From NCBI GenBank assembly GCA_016859345.1, contig CM029120.1:1387501-1451500 (forward strand): a DNA stretch of 64,000 nucleotides. Reading direction: 5' to 3'. Position numbers and translations under genes: made by a program. The DNA comes from Istiophorus platypterus. Lineage: Eukaryota > Chordata > Actinopteri > Istiophoriformes > Istiophoridae. The notes beneath the pieces are model-generated. The model ran no database searches. It worked only from the letters and a program-made list of their open reading frames with translations, and was not told the origin of the DNA. The number at the start of each line of letters is the position of its first letter. The stretch's first letter is position 1. Below are positions 1 to 11,560 of the stretch, one piece after another.

Positions 1-227
1 AACTGATGAAGACCTCTACATGGTTGTGTGTATATGTGTATAAGATCAGGGTGTAGCTGTCCAGCTGTGTGATGTGAAGAGCTGAGTTTGACCTGCGTCA
101 CGGAGACGTAATCTACAGCTACAACGGTGAACTGCATCTGGAAACAGCTGGAAAGTGACTCAGGTGAGACAGAAGAGAGAAAATAGTCCTTGAGGGTGGA
201 GGTGATGTAGGAGGGAGGGATAAAGGA

Positions 228-232
<5 letters not shown>

Positions 233-266
<34 letters not shown>
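233..266. repeat. (AG)n microsatellite
   Basis: Uninterrupted AG dinucleotide tract of about 17 units. Confidence 0.95.
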
Positions 267-268
<2 letters not shown>

Positions 269-348
269 TGGTATATTTCCCAGTGTCAGAGGAACATTGA
301 AAGTGTGAGGAAATAACAAGGGACCAAGTCATTTAAATTGACTTCATG

Positions 349-350
<2 letters not shown>

Positions 351-422
<72 letters not shown>
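351..422. repeat. (GT)n microsatellite
   Basis: GT tract of about 72 nt with a single TT interruption near the middle. It keeps long frames open, which are not real coding sequence. Confidence 0.95.
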
Positions 423-424
<2 letters not shown>

Positions 425-1379
425 ACACAGGTCTGTCTCAGTCTCGTCGCTGGGTTCCAGCAGATATGGGCCGATAATCAAGTCCCCACACATTTTAATT
501 GGGGGGCTGGAGGGGCTGGAGGGGCTGTGGGGGGGTTCAGCTCATCTGAGGTGGCAGACGATAATGAAGCTCGGCCGCCTCCTGTGTTTGCAGCGCAGGC
601 CAACAGGGGGAGCCCCCACTCTGAGAGCAGCAGGGTTCTCTGGAGGTTCTCTGCCGCCTTCATTACCCACGATGCAACCCGACCCCATCCACTTGTCTGT
701 GCGGTTGCAGGTATGTCACGCTAGCAGCAGCTAATGTAGCGTGGAGCAGAGATGGGGGGGGCTCACCTCGTCCTGCAGATTAAAGTGTTTATTTATATTT
801 CTTATATCTGGTAGTTTCTTTCCCATATATATAAACCATTTTCCTGTGTGTTCCTCCTGTCATGGAGGCAGACCCCCCCCCCCCCCGCGGAGTCTCTGAA
901 CCTGTACCTGTCAGAGTGTGCCGGGTGTCAGCGGGGGGGGGCACCCGTGACAGGCAGACTGACAGATCCATCTATGTGTGAATGTAGAACTAAACCACCT
1001 GCAGGGGCGGAGCCATCAGGGCTGCGTGATGGCGGTAATGGCCGGGGCCCATTTATTTTTCTGGGGAGGGGGTTGGGGGGGTGGGGTCCTCTGAGAGACG
1101 TCTCACATGTCGACCCGACAGCCGAGGTCTCAGTGAAATCCTCTAATAACTTGATTTAGATCATGAGACACTCAGGTCCCAGAGAGGTGACGATGGCGGG
1201 GGGGGGGGGGGGTCTGTGGGTCATCTGGGTGGTGGTCAGCCCCCCCCCCCCAAATTCCAGACCAGGTGTCGGTCCGACTGTGACCTGTACGTAGCTGCTG
1301 ATGCTCAGTTTATTGGATGAGATGATCCAACGCCAGGATTAGGTTTTTTTTTTATCAGATCTTAAACTCAGTGACTCAG

Positions 1380-1665
1380 TTACTCCAGTGGTAGAAAAGT
1401 AACTAAGTACATTTACTCAACAATAGGGAAAAAGGAAAAAGGAAAAAATAGTAAAAATAAAAAATTTAAGTCTTTTTATTTCCCTACATTTATCTGAGGG
1501 CTTCAGTTACTTGTTACTCCACAAATTAAGATTATTGAATGTGAAGAGATTATAAAATATGATGCTTGTTACAGATTGAATGACGCGACAGCTGTTTACT
1601 GGCTGATCAGTTGATCAGCAGAAACTGGTCATTTTAGACAGAAAAATAAAGGTTTCAAGGTTCCA
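1380..1665. repeat. Interspersed repeat, 'AAGTACATTTACT' family, copy A
   Basis: Begins with a stretch containing GTAACTAAGTACATTTACTC, continues with a TTACTCC segment and ends with an ATAAAATATGATG segment before an adenine/thymine-rich tail. The same ordered blocks recur in this window at 17.1-17.5 kb. From memory this is a very common non-coding dispersed repeat of perciform fishes; I assign no superfamily. Confidence 0.65.
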
Positions 1666-2298
1666 GCTTCTGAGTTTGATGCTTTTTCCTTTTGATAATG
1701 TGAGTCATTCTGAGGTTCAGACTATTGGGTTGAACAGAACGAGCCTTGTGGAGATGACGGCACTTCTCCACATTTTCTTTATGGATTATTTTACAAACCA
1801 ATCAATCAATAGTCTCATTGATAAAACACTGGGGAAATTAATCCATGAGGAAAATAGTCATTAGTTGCAGTTGTATTTATAGAGAACTGTCAAAAGCTGG
1901 TTCCACCTCCATCAGCTACAACAGTAAAAAGCTGTTTGACCACTGATGCATCAGAAATGATAATCTAATTATCAAAGGGTCTTTTCTCTGCAATGAGTTT
2001 TAATACTTTTAACACTTAGATTTATATTTACATAGTCAGTGCTGGACTTTGACTAATAATGGAGCATTTTTACTTAATAGTACTTTGATTTTTTACGTAA
2101 AAAAATATCAAAACAAATTTTAGTTGTAGTTGATTTTCAGACCTTGTAGTTTGGTTTTATTCAGCCTCATGTTTGTCCTGCATTTTTCGGTTTTTATGTT
2201 TTGGGTTCATTTTGAGCTGCTGCTGTGTTTTGTCCTGGGCAGTTACCATGGTTACAGGTACGATTCTGCTCTCTGTTTGCATGTTGACGTGCACCTGT

Positions 2299-2347
<49 letters not shown>

Positions 2348-2385
2348 CACACACACACACTCACTCACACACAGACACACACACT
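2299..2385. repeat. (CA)n microsatellite, compound
   Basis: Perfect CA tract to about 2344, followed by an imperfect tract with CTC and ACT interruptions. Confidence 0.95.
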
Positions 2386-2734
2386 TAGTTACAGATAGTC
2401 CACTGTTTTAAAAGCTGCACCATCCGACAATTTTTTTTTTACTTACTTTTTTGCTTTTTGCTTAGTTTTAGTCTCATTTTCATCATGAAAAAAAAGTAGT
2501 TAATGAACGCTTCTCATCGCAGGTTTAGAAACTAGCGCCAGTGTCAGAGCAGTCAGCCAGTGGTTGGTCCGTGGACCAGGAGCCTACGGTGGTGGCTCTG
2601 GCCTCTGGGTCTGGATTTGACTTGTCGACCCATGTACCTATGTGCTGTATCTTATCCAGCTCAAGTTACTGCTGCTGACATTTATTCTTCACTGTCTACA
2701 TGTGTCTGAGTCGCATCTAGTTGCCGCTGACACT

Positions 2735-2880
2735 AAAACTGGATTTATGCCTCTGCGCTGAATCTACGCCGTCATGAGCGTTTATACTTCTACGTTGGCG
2801 TCGCGCTGCAGTGACGCCATCAAGCCACTGGATTGCGGCGGCGTTTACATGCCACCGTGTTGAGATCCACCAGTTTGTCC
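2735..2880. mobile_element. Probable MITE-like fragment ('GGATTTATGC...TACGCC')
   Basis: The segment starts with GGATTTATGCCTCTGCGCTG followed by CTACGCCGTCATGAGCG and a second TTTATACTTCTACGT block. A reverse-complement relative of the first block lies at 47540-47578. This terminal motif resembles short non-autonomous DNA transposons of fish, possibly PIF/Harbinger-related; the class is inferred. No target-site duplication was established. Confidence 0.45.
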
Positions 2881-3033
2881 GCGATAAGCCAGAAATGCGA
2901 TGCTACCAAGTTGACCAATCACAGGTCTTTTGGTCTGCGTTGCTATGAGGTGTTTTTTCGGGAGGCGCAGACCAGAGCACCGGCGCCGGTTCTGGCCCAG
3001 CATCCATTACAAGCCTGGTTCTGATGGGTCTGT

Positions 3034-3070
3034 GTCGCCACGTCGCCACGTCGCCACGTCGCCACGTCTC
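3034..3070. repeat. 8-bp tandem repeat (GTCGCCAC)n
   Basis: Four to five copies of an 8-bp unit that contains CACGTC. Short local tandem repeat with no coding role evident. Confidence 0.85.
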
Positions 3071-3319
3071 CGTGTCGCCCCATTGCATAGTTACATTGAA
3101 ACCTGGGGCAAAGTTTTGAAACAGAAGCGTGAATTGGCGTTAACCCAACATTGCCTACCAACAGCAAACACACCGTCATCGTCAGTAAAAAAACAATGAT
3201 TTTGGTCAAAAATCCTCCTTTATAAATTACCTAGTTGTTACTAAACTGCAGAAACACTATGTATGAAAATCAGCGCCGTCAGCTGCACCTTTGCATCATT
3301 AGACTCACATTGCTGATAA

Positions 3320-3360
3320 AAAAACACACGCACTCACACACACACACACACACACACACA
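3320..3360. repeat. (CA)n microsatellite
   Basis: Nearly perfect CA tract with one early CTCA interruption. Confidence 0.9.
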
Positions 3361-3779
3361 GGATGTTTGCATCAATACATTTCTGCAGAGCGAAACTTGC
3401 TAACGTTGGCGTCTGAGCTGAAGGCCTGTGACCATGTCAGGTTAGGTGTTGTAAAGCCCTAAAATAACCCCCCCCCCCCGACACACACACACACAAAGTG
3501 TAACCGTGACACAGCTGCCGCCGAAAGTCTGATTTTCCTCATCTCACTCAATCTGTCGCAGGAAAATCAGGGCGTATCGCTGGAGATGCATTGAAAGCCT
3601 CAAACAAAGGAAAAGAAAAAGAGTCTGTGGCTATGGCGTGGATTCCTACACACACAGAGTTTAACACATATACAGATACACACACTGTCCATTGTTTTCT
3701 CTTCTATCAAAGCCAAGACTGTGTTAGTGTGTGTGTGTTTTCTTTTTTTTTCCCTCTTCCATGTGTGTTTCGTGGTGAC

Positions 3780-3960
3780 AGCGGCGGCGGCTGAGCCAAC
3801 ACCCAGTGGGAGAGCCCGCTTGCCCACAGGGGGGACAGATGGGTGTAATTACGTTATTTTTACCTCCTCCAGGAGCTGGCTGCCAGCTCGGGGAAATTAG
3901 CATCACACCTGTGTGTAATTGGCTAAATTAGCTTGTCGAGCTGCAAAGCTCAGACAGAGG
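3780..3960. other. Candidate conserved non-coding element
   Basis: A complex, repeat-free block among microsatellites. It contains GTGTAATTACG and GTGTAATTGGCTAAATTAGC, that is, several TAAT/ATTA homeodomain-type cores. It looks like regulatory sequence, but conservation cannot be tested from one sequence. Confidence 0.3.
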
Positions 3961-4111
3961 TGGACGGCAAAGTGTGTGTGTATATGTGTGTGTTGGTGTC
4001 GGTGTGTGTGTATGTGTATGTGTGCATGCGAGTGTTAGGTAAAATCAGATAGGAGTTGTTTAGAGAAGAGGCTTTCAGGAGATGTCACACCTGGAAACCT
4101 GGAAAACGTCA

Positions 4112-4241
4112 CGCACACACACACACACACACACATACACACACTCACTCTCCGACACACAGTCACACAACAGAGGGGACGCGTTAAAGGACAAACTGCG
4201 GGAAACAGGACACAAATACAAACAGCAAAACAAACAATCAT

Positions 4242-4270
<29 letters not shown>
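4112..4270. repeat. Two (CA)n microsatellites
   Basis: CA tracts at about 4112-4144 and 4240-4269, separated by unique sequence. Confidence 0.9.
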
Positions 4271-4273
<3 letters not shown>

Positions 4274-4559
4274 AGACAAACACAAACAGAGGAGGACGTC
4301 AACAGGTAAACAACAAACAGAGGTGCAGAAACTGAAGCCGCACATTGAAAAATACAAACCAGCCAATGAACGTGTTTCATTTTTCCGAGGAGACATTTAA
4401 TGTCTCGTCCGGAAACATCACCAGGATCAGGAAACACTGATTAAGATGCGGCCGGGTCATAGAACTGAACCTAAACTTTATCACAAGTCAAGGTTAGAAG
4501 AAATAAAAATATTACGTCGTCATAAAATGTTAGAAACAACAGCTCTGACAAAGAAGAAA

Positions 4560-4790
4560 AGGGGAAATAAGGGCTGGCTACAGGGATTCAGGAGTCCGGC
4601 CACAGCGCTGGGCCACAGGAAGTGCCTCAGTCTGGCCGGTTCAGCAGGACCACCCCGTTTCTTCAGATTGGGCCCAAACGTCCACCTGCTCTCTGGGATG
4701 AGCAGATTAGAATTTGGTGGTCAGAGGTCAAAGGTCAAGGTCACTGTGGTCTCACAAAACAACCTGCTGAACAGAGCTGAAAAAAATCAT
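4560..4790. repeat. Interspersed repeat carrying nuclear-receptor half-sites
   Basis: The block reads through CTTCAGATTGGGCCCAAACG and AGAATTTGGTGGTCAGAGG to AAGGTCAAGGTCACTGTGG. I recognise the order as a common dispersed repeat in fish genomes. At 4725-4743 three AGGTCA half-sites lie in a row with spacings of one and zero bases. Confidence 0.55.
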
Positions 4791-4939
4791 ACGCTATTAT
4801 GATAAAATACACTCAATACCTTTAAGTAAATTCCTTTTATGTTGTCACGACACGTTATATGAGTCTGGACAGACGTGGCTGTAAACTGTCACGTGATTGG
4901 TCGGTGGAGAAAAAACAACCACGAGGTGGGGACTCCAGT

Positions 4940-5030
4940 TTTAATGTCTCCTGTTAATCATCTCGAGACCCCCTCGGCTTCATCTCGTCACACCTGGGGG
5001 TCTCGACCCGCAGGTTGGGAACCGCTTATC
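4940..5030. repeat. Interspersed repeat, 'GGTTGGGAACC' type
   Basis: Contains CTGGGGGTCTCGACCCGCAG followed by GTTGGGAACCGCTT, the terminal motif of a hAT-like non-autonomous repeat widespread in vertebrates (family recalled, not searched). A weaker relative of the segment around 4950 occurs near 31536. Confidence 0.5.
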
Positions 5031-5522
5031 TGTTTATCTCTATATCATCTCTCAACAACAATTTAAATTGATTTATATAAAAAGTATTAAAACAAGATTT
5101 AAAAATCCACCAGTGTGAAGGGGATTGTAAAAGAGATCAATCAAAGATAGAATTTAATAAGGATTAAACAGGAGAATAAAAGTTACAAATGAAATGAATG
5201 AATGAAAAGCTCCACACTGAGAGGGAACTTTCTAGGCCCTGTTCAACACTTGACAGGTGTATTTCAAAATAAACTCAGTGATGATAGAAATAGCAGAAAA
5301 CATTTTAAACAGGACAATCAGTGAATTCCACTAAAATCTTTGTTCTTGTTCTTCAGCTCAGGACATGAGTGTCTTTATTTACCATTAGTGTTTATTGGCT
5401 TTTGATCAGTTGTGTATTTTTAAATTGATCTTATTCGTTTACTGAAGACGTTTAATGATACGTTGTGAGAAAACAGATCGCACACTAAGTCCTGAGGACA
5501 TCGCAGCTCAGAAGAAAAAGAA

Positions 5523-6262
5523 AAAAAATCACAAGAGCAAGAAAAAAAATGGAGGAGAAAAGGCAATTTCATCCTCGTTCCACATCCACAGAAAGGTCAG
5601 AGGTCAGCGTGCAGATCAAGTCTCTGTGGTCCCTCAGTGGCCGACCTCCTGAGGGGCATCTCCGATCTGTTGGCTCCACCTACAGTTGATGAGGAGTAAC
5701 AGCAGCAATCGGCAGCGTCACATCTCAGGTGTTGGAGAAAAGCTGCAGAGAGATGAAGCGCTGGGTGTTGAGCTCCCACTGCTGATTTAACATCACTGTT
5801 AACAAAAGTCAACTTGATATTAATATTTAATATCATCCCACCAATTTGTATCTTATAATTTATTGCACAAGGTTTTAAAACTTCAGTGTTTCATTCCAGT
5901 TTTAAAACTAGTGGATTAAATAAAGGTTATCAATAATATTAACCAACGACCTGAGAACCCAGAAGTCGCCAATCAGCCAGTGACAAGCTGCTTCATTATT
6001 TTTGTTCATTGTTTTTTTTTACCCCCTGTCATGACTGCAAGGTTCACAGGTGGAGACTAATTCTTTTAACGCGTGGACGGAAAAATACCGACTGTTTGCA
6101 TGAGTTAGAGGAGAAACTTCAAAATCAGGAGATGTAGTTTGATGCTAAAGATCCACAGGTTTTATTTTATTAATGTATATTTGACATTTTTATGGAGCGA
6201 CTAATGTTGTTACAGAACAAAAGTAGTAGAGGGAATAAAATGAAGTACAGGAAAGAAAAAAG
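5523..6262. repeat. 740-bp tandem duplication, unit 1
   Basis: Unit 1 matches unit 2 (6263-7002) at a constant offset of 740 bp. Every line I compared agrees, including the ATCACAAGAGCAAG start and the GTACAGGAAAGAAAAAAG end. The unit encodes no recognisable protein; both copies contain the same 79-codon minus-strand open frame, which I regard as spurious. Confidence 0.95.
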
Positions 6263-7002
6263 AAAAAATCACAAGAGCAAGAAAAAAAATGGAGGAGAAA
6301 AGGCAATTTCATCCTCGTTCCACATCCACAGAAAGGTCAGAGGTCAGCGTGCAGATCAAGTCTCTGTGGTCCCTCAGTGGCCGACCTCCTGAGGGGCATC
6401 TCCGATCTGTTGGCTCCACCTACAGTTGATGAGGAGTAACAGCAGCAATCGGCAGCGTCACATCTCAGGTGTTGGAGAAAAGCTGCAGAGAGATGAAGCG
6501 CTGGGTGTTGAGCTCCCACTGCTGATTTAACATCACTGTTAACAAAAGTCAACTTGATATTAATATTTAATATCATCCCACCAATTTGTATCTTATAATT
6601 TATTGCACAAGGTTTTAAAACTTCAGTGTTTCATTCCAGTTTTAAAACTAGTGGATTAAATAAAGGTTATCAATAATATTAACCAACGACCTGAGAACCC
6701 AGAAGTCGCCAATCAGCCAGTGACAAGCTGCTTCATTATTTTTGTTCATTGTTTTTTTTTACCCCCTGTCATGACTGCAAGGTTCACAGGTGGAGACTAA
6801 TTCTTTTAACGCGTGGACGGAAAAATACCGACTGTTTGCATGAGTTAGAGGAGAAACTTCAAAATCAGGAGATGTAGTTTGATGCTAAAGATCCACAGGT
6901 TTTATTTTATTAATGTATATTTGACATTTTTATGGAGCGACTAATGTTGTTACAGAACAAAAGTAGTAGAGGGAATAAAATGAAGTACAGGAAAGAAAAA
7001 AG
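6263..7002. repeat. 740-bp tandem duplication, unit 2
   Basis: Second head-to-tail copy of the preceding unit. The join falls in an adenine-rich GAAAGAAAAAAG stretch, consistent with slippage or unequal crossing-over at a short A/G-rich homology. Copy identity looks complete, so the event is recent, or the assembly has duplicated a segment. Confidence 0.95.
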
Positions 7003-7489
7003 ACAAAAAGCAGAAAAGAAAATTTAGATGATGAAACAATTTTTTTTCATGTATAATAAAAATGCAAAAATTTACACATAAATTTCAAATACAACATAAA
7101 AAATTAATTTAAAAATAAGATGAATCTGGTAGAGTTATAATATTCAAGCTCTTGTCCAAGAAGCTGAGATGTAATTTGTTGAGTAATTATGGAATAAAAT
7201 AACTGTGGAGGATTTGTCAGTTTCTACTTAGTTTTTATATTAAGAAGCTTGTTATAATTCTGAAGCGAGCTCACATTCCTACAGATATCAGTCAGGTTTC
7301 ATCAGTAGAAATGAAAAGAAATATGAAAACGAGACAATTTAGTCGAGACCTGGGACTGAAAACAAAAAAAGCTTTGAATAAGAAGAACAATAACCCCGCA
7401 GACATTTATTTATCTATTGTTTTTCTAATAAACTGATTGATCGATCTGAAATATTTCGTTTTTATTTTACAGTGTACTGCTTATCTCAG
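7003..7489. other. AT-rich intergenic DNA
   Basis: AT-rich unique sequence between the tandem duplication and the EAPP promoter. I see no gene or recognisable repeat. Confidence 0.6.
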
Positions 7490-7672
7490 CTGCAGCCACA
7501 ATCCTGATCAGTAGGCGGCGGTAGAGACCCCAACTTCCGCTTCGACAAATTAACCCAAGAAAAGGAGGAAGAAGAAGAAGGAGGGGACGCGGAAGCAGCC
7601 TCTGCTCACTCTGTCGCGGCTAACTCGCTAGCAGCCAATGCTGTCGTGATTGAGCCCGTTCAAGCGGTTAAA
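7490..7672 (+). promoter_or_regulatory. EAPP promoter and 5' UTR region
   Basis: GC-rich TATA-less stretch just before the EAPP start codon. It contains CAGTAGGCGGCGGTAGAG and ETS-like ACTTCCGC and GCGGAAGC sites, a usual makeup for housekeeping genes. The transcription start is not defined by the sequence. Confidence 0.5.
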
Positions 7673-10594
7673 ATGAACAAACTGAATAAGTCGGAGGAGT
7701 TTGACTCGTACGAGATCGAGGAGCCGAGTGATGAGGAGAGAGCTGTCAGCAGGTCGGATCAAACGAAAGTTATATTCAAAAATGACGCGGCTAGCCGTCA
7801 GGATGCGGCTAGCTAGGTAGCCGAATGCTAACGTAAACAAACCGGTTCAGGCTGTGGCGAGCGACGACCTGACTCTGACTAAATGTTCTTCTGTTCACGT
7901 CCATTTTATTAATCCAACGTCATGGGACTGAGCTGTCGGTTGTCGCTGCTTAAATCTGTCTCCAGCTGACAGTCGATTAAATGTCGATTTACGTTTTATC
8001 AATCGATGAATTCATTGATTTATTAGTAGACCCGTGTTCTGCAGAGGAGAAACGAACGCCAGTTTGACATTCTCTCTCTCACCGTGTTTCAGTTCGGAGG
8101 ACGAGCTGGACGTGCTGCTGAACGGAACTCCGGACCAGAAGAAGAAGCTGATCAGGGAGTATCTGACCGGGGAGAGCGAGTCGTCCAGCGGGGATGAGTT
8201 CGAGAAGGAGATGGAGGCCGAGCTCAGCTCCACCATCAGGACCATGGAGGGAACCTGGGGACCATCGAAAGCAGGTAACGCTCACCTGGAATTACAGATT
8301 TGAACCAGGGATGATGTGGTCATTCCCAATCCAGAGACCTGCTGGCAAACATTGTGGAGCATTTAGCCCCTGAAGTGGAGACAAAACACAGAGCTAAAAC
8401 AAGAGGGAGTCCTGGACTTAGAACCATAAGGTGGACAGAAACCAGATCCAGATGAATCATTTTTTTCTCTGTAACAGCTGGGTGTTTAAATGTGATAAGA
8501 ATTTCACCATATCAACTTCAAAGGTGATAATATGTCTATAACTGAACACCGGTTATCTTTATGGGACTGTAAAGGAAAGGTTAATCCCACCGTTACTAGA
8601 ATGGCTGCTATTCTGCTCTGTAAAAGACGAGCCTTCCTGTCACAGAAATCCTGATAAATGCATGTTTGTGTGTTTATCTTCCAACAGAAACCTCAGGAAG
8701 CAGAGGAAGAGGCGGCGGCGGCGGCAGCGGCAGCAGTGGTGGCCCTGGACTTACTAAGGTTCAGATGTATGATAATGTCTACTTCGACTCTGACTCAGAG
8801 GAGGAAGACACACCGAGTAAGAGTACAGCATGAACGTTCCCCAAAAAACAACTTTCCTGCTGCCAGCAACAAGTTAACTTATCATAACCATTACTGATGA
8901 AGTTGCCCCTCCGGGTCTGGACGGATACACGCATAACATGTATCATTACATTACTCTGTAGCCCAGTCAGTTTTGTTAACCCCCCCCCGCTTTTCCTCCT
9001 CAGGCAGCTCCACAGGCCAGAGGCGGAGACAGCGGATCATACCGACCAATGACGAGCTGCTGTACGACCCCGACGAGGACGACAGGGACCAGGCCTGGGT
9101 GGATGCCATGAGGAGAAGGTAAGCCACTCGAAGGGAGCTGTGCAGATGAATTAATTAAACAACTGTTAATCAAGGAAAGATCAACTCAAGATTTCGACAC
9201 CCTTCGGTCATTCGGCCCCTTGTCTTCCTGTCCAGGTATAACAGCAGGAAACGGCCGGCAGCAGCGTTTCGTTCGCAGTCCCGGCGGTCTCAGGGTTTAC
9301 CGAACAGCGACGCCGTTCTCAACTGTCCTGCCTGCATGACCACGCTCTGTCTGGATTGTCAGAGGTGAGACTTCAAGCCGGGCCTGACAACGGTTGTCAG
9401 GGTTCGCTTGTACCAGACGGAGGCATCAATCCGGTACAGGCTGCCTCCCGACATGTGGTGGTCGACTAGCATTCTCCCCAACAAACTGAGGGACATTGTG
9501 CTCCGCTCTCTTTTTCACAACCCCTGCCCAAACTCCTCCTGGCTAGACTACCTTCTGGGCTGTTCATAGTTTCTCTTCTTTTTACGGTGCTTTGTTTGGA
9601 AAATTATGTCTGAATCCATTTTCTATTACAGTCCATCAGAATCTGGTATGGAGGATATTAAAGGAGAGAAATAGTCATTTTTAAAAGTGAGATTTGGGAG
9701 AGCAAGTCATGCCAGATGCCCCTAATTTTCATAAAGTATAGGAGATTTATACTATGCTAACGTGGAGAAGCCACTGTGCCTGAACTCTGCTCCAAATTTT
9801 CTACTATATATTACACAGATTGTTACATGAATCATTATTTTCTTGATTAACTGATAATAGCACATCAGAAAAATGCCTCTCACAACCTTGCAGAGCCCAA
9901 GTGGAATGATAGAATTTTTTGGCTCGAAATATTACTGAAACAGTTGATAAAAATGAATTGCAGAGTATTTTTTGTTGATAGGTTGGGGAACTATACTGTG
10001 ACATTTAACAGACTATACACTTAATCGAACATCAAATCAACAGACAATACAATAATCTTTACCTGCAGTCCTGACACAAACGTTGCCAGAGAAGCTGGTT
10101 CTAAATTAATTTCTCTGAAACAAATTTCTTCAGCAGAAATTGTATAAAAACTCATCTGCACGTCTGTTGTTTTTTGTCACCATGTTTCATCACTTGGTTC
10201 GCTCTCAAAACTGGCACGAGGGCTTCTCAGCATTTTTTTTGTGTGTCTGTGGGGGGGGGGGGCTAACTATATTGATTTATCTCGGTTGTGTCCACCCAGG
10301 CACGAAAAGTATCGGACGCAGTATCGGGCCATGTTTGTCATGAACTGCACAGTGAAGAGGGATGAGGTGCTGCGCTACAAGACCCAGCAGGACAGGAAAC
10401 AGAGGAACCGGAAGAGGGGGAGGGGGCAGACAACAGAAATGCCAGCGGGCGAGGCTCCCGAGCCAACGCCATCGGGGATGGACGCCGACGAGGTCTACCA
10501 CCCGGTGCAGTGCTCTGAGTGCTCCACGGAAGTGGCCGTGTTCGATAAGGACGAGGTCTATCACTTCTTCAACATCCTGGCCAGCCACTGCTGA
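7673..10594 (+). CDS. eapp: E2F-associated phosphoprotein EAPP, six exons
   Basis: Exons: 7673-7752, 8093-8274, 8688-8816, 9004-9118, 9236-9364, 10300-10594, all with GT-AG introns and continuous frame, giving 309 residues (human EAPP 285). The N-terminus is acidic (residues 14-23 run YEIEEPSDEE) and is followed by the family block LNGTPDQKKKL and a serine/acidic stretch GESESSSGDEFEKEMEAEL. Exon 3 adds a Gly/Ser-rich insert, then YFDSDSEEED. Exon 4 holds TNDELLYDPDEDDRDQAW. Cys199, Cys202, Cys207 and Cys210 form a CPAC...CLDC pair, and Cys283/Cys286 lie in the conserved C-terminal QCSECSTEVAVFDKDEV block, so metal binding is likely. The human protein is a nuclear phosphoprotein that interacts with E2F factors and affects proliferation; that role is taken from the family. 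The start fits the human N-terminus. SPTSSA follows 1.4 kb downstream, as in human. Confidence 0.97.
8505..8604. repeat. Short dispersed repeat, copy 1 (EAPP intron 2)
   Basis: The segment beginning CACCATATCAACTTC, followed by GGTGATAATATGTCT and GGTTAATCCCACCGTTACT, recurs at 20020-20115 and in part at 20274-20304. It is a local dispersed family that I cannot name. Confidence 0.75.
9365..10299 (+). other. EAPP intron 5 with a dispersed-repeat copy
   Basis: Largest EAPP intron. At about 9816-9985 it carries a copy of the teleost repeat family with TTGATTAACTGATAA, CAGAAAAATGCC and GCAGAGCCCAAG blocks. A poly-G run (10250-10262) precedes the exon 6 acceptor. The stretch 9400-9570 has an open frame but no recognisable domain. 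Confidence 0.6.
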
Positions 10595-11138
10595 GACGGA
10601 CTGAGCAAGCTCTGAGCGGGATGTTATTGTTTTGTTTGTTTTAAATTTCATTAGCTTGTCTCTCACTCATCACCTCAGCTTCTTCAACATTTAAGAAGAA
10701 GGTGGCTTTGACTGCCTCTCCAGTGTCAATGCTGAGAAGGAGAATGCTGCTGTGAACTTTTCTAAGTGATACCTCGATTGTGAATTTATATTGGTAATAT
10801 GAGCGTTCAAAGTAGATCCTGGGTCGGGCCATTTCACCTGACGAGGGAAAGTAAATGCGCTTCTGCATCAGGAAAGCAGTGGAATGAAACATCTGACCGT
10901 TGCAGCGCTGCTGGTCATCTGTGCCAATACTGAATTGTAAACACAGTCCACATTGAAAACAGGATTTTTGATGCAGATACCAATATTGATATTTAAAAAT
11001 TACAAAAATACAATAGCAACTAAAAATGTCACCTTTTTTGAAAAGTCTATCCTGTCTTTTTTTTTGTTTTTGTTTTTTTAAGAATTGTGAGCAAGATGAT
11101 AATGTTGAAACAAACATGTCAAAGTTAAAAATAAACTT
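10595..11138 (+). other. Probable EAPP 3' UTR
   Basis: Non-coding sequence after the EAPP stop. The first canonical AATAAA on the + strand is at 11130-11135, which would give a 3' UTR of about 0.55 kb. Confidence 0.5.
11130..11135 (+). promoter_or_regulatory. Polyadenylation signal, candidate for EAPP
   Basis: Canonical AATAAA 536 nt after the EAPP stop codon. Use of this site is inferred. Confidence 0.5.
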
Positions 11139-11560
11139 TTAATGCTCTGGTGAACAGACCTTATAAAGGAGACAGTTATTTTCAGTTATCTTGAACATCA
11201 ATTTAGTCCAGACTTGTTTTGTATGTGGGCAAGACCAAAATAAATGCAACAGTGCTTCTCTGTGCTCCCCACAAGAACTATAATTTACATCAGTGTCTTT
11301 CTTAACTTTCTGATGGTAACGATTTTTTAGAAAATTCAAAATTTTCAATAAAAAGAAAGGTCCCTGGCCATAGCCAAACTCTGTCCCAACAAATTTCTCC
11401 TGTAAAATGGCAGATTACCAGGACTTCTGGTGGCCAGACTTCTTAACTCTGTTCTAATTGTGCATTGAAAAACAGCCACAGGATTTAATATTGAACCACT
11501 GTTAAAAGAAAATTGTTTTATTTTTACAAAGAACATATCTACTATACTGCATATAAAATC
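11139..11560 (-). mobile_element. L1/Tx1-like LINE ORF2 C-terminal remnant
   Basis: The minus strand encodes a block reading CGEHREALLHLFWSCPHTKQ followed by VWTKL. This is the Cys/His-containing C-terminal domain (zf-RVT type) that follows the reverse transcriptase of L1-clade and Tx1-like LINEs. The frame is short and interrupted, and the upstream minus-strand sequence contains only weakly similar residues. It is a dead 5'-truncated copy lying tail-to-tail with EAPP. No reverse transcriptase core (YADD) is present. Confidence 0.7.

Larger units (their letters stand above)
1..5522. other. Intergenic DNA upstream of EAPP
   Basis: I find no supported gene here. The stretch holds many (CA)n/(GT)n and (AG)n microsatellites, poly-C/poly-G runs and several degraded interspersed repeats listed separately. 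Open frames in it are short and mostly run through dinucleotide repeats. By human synteny SNX6 would be expected to the left of EAPP on the same strand, but no SNX6-like exon is visible, so that gene, if conserved here, lies outside the window. Confidence 0.7.

Noticed and set aside
119..180. A short coding-like stretch (RHGDVIYSYNGELHLETAGK) followed by a donor-like site at the left edge
   Set aside because: No match to the expected neighbour SNX6 C-terminus and no acceptor-bounded exon; too short to support.
5597..5836. 79-codon minus-strand frame present in both 740-bp units
   Set aside because: Duplicate presence follows from the tandem duplication and not from selection; no domain seen.
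9400..9570. Open frame in EAPP intron 5 (LPPDMWWSTSILPNKLRDIV)
   Set aside because: No recognised domain and EAPP is complete without it; it may be a repeat fragment.
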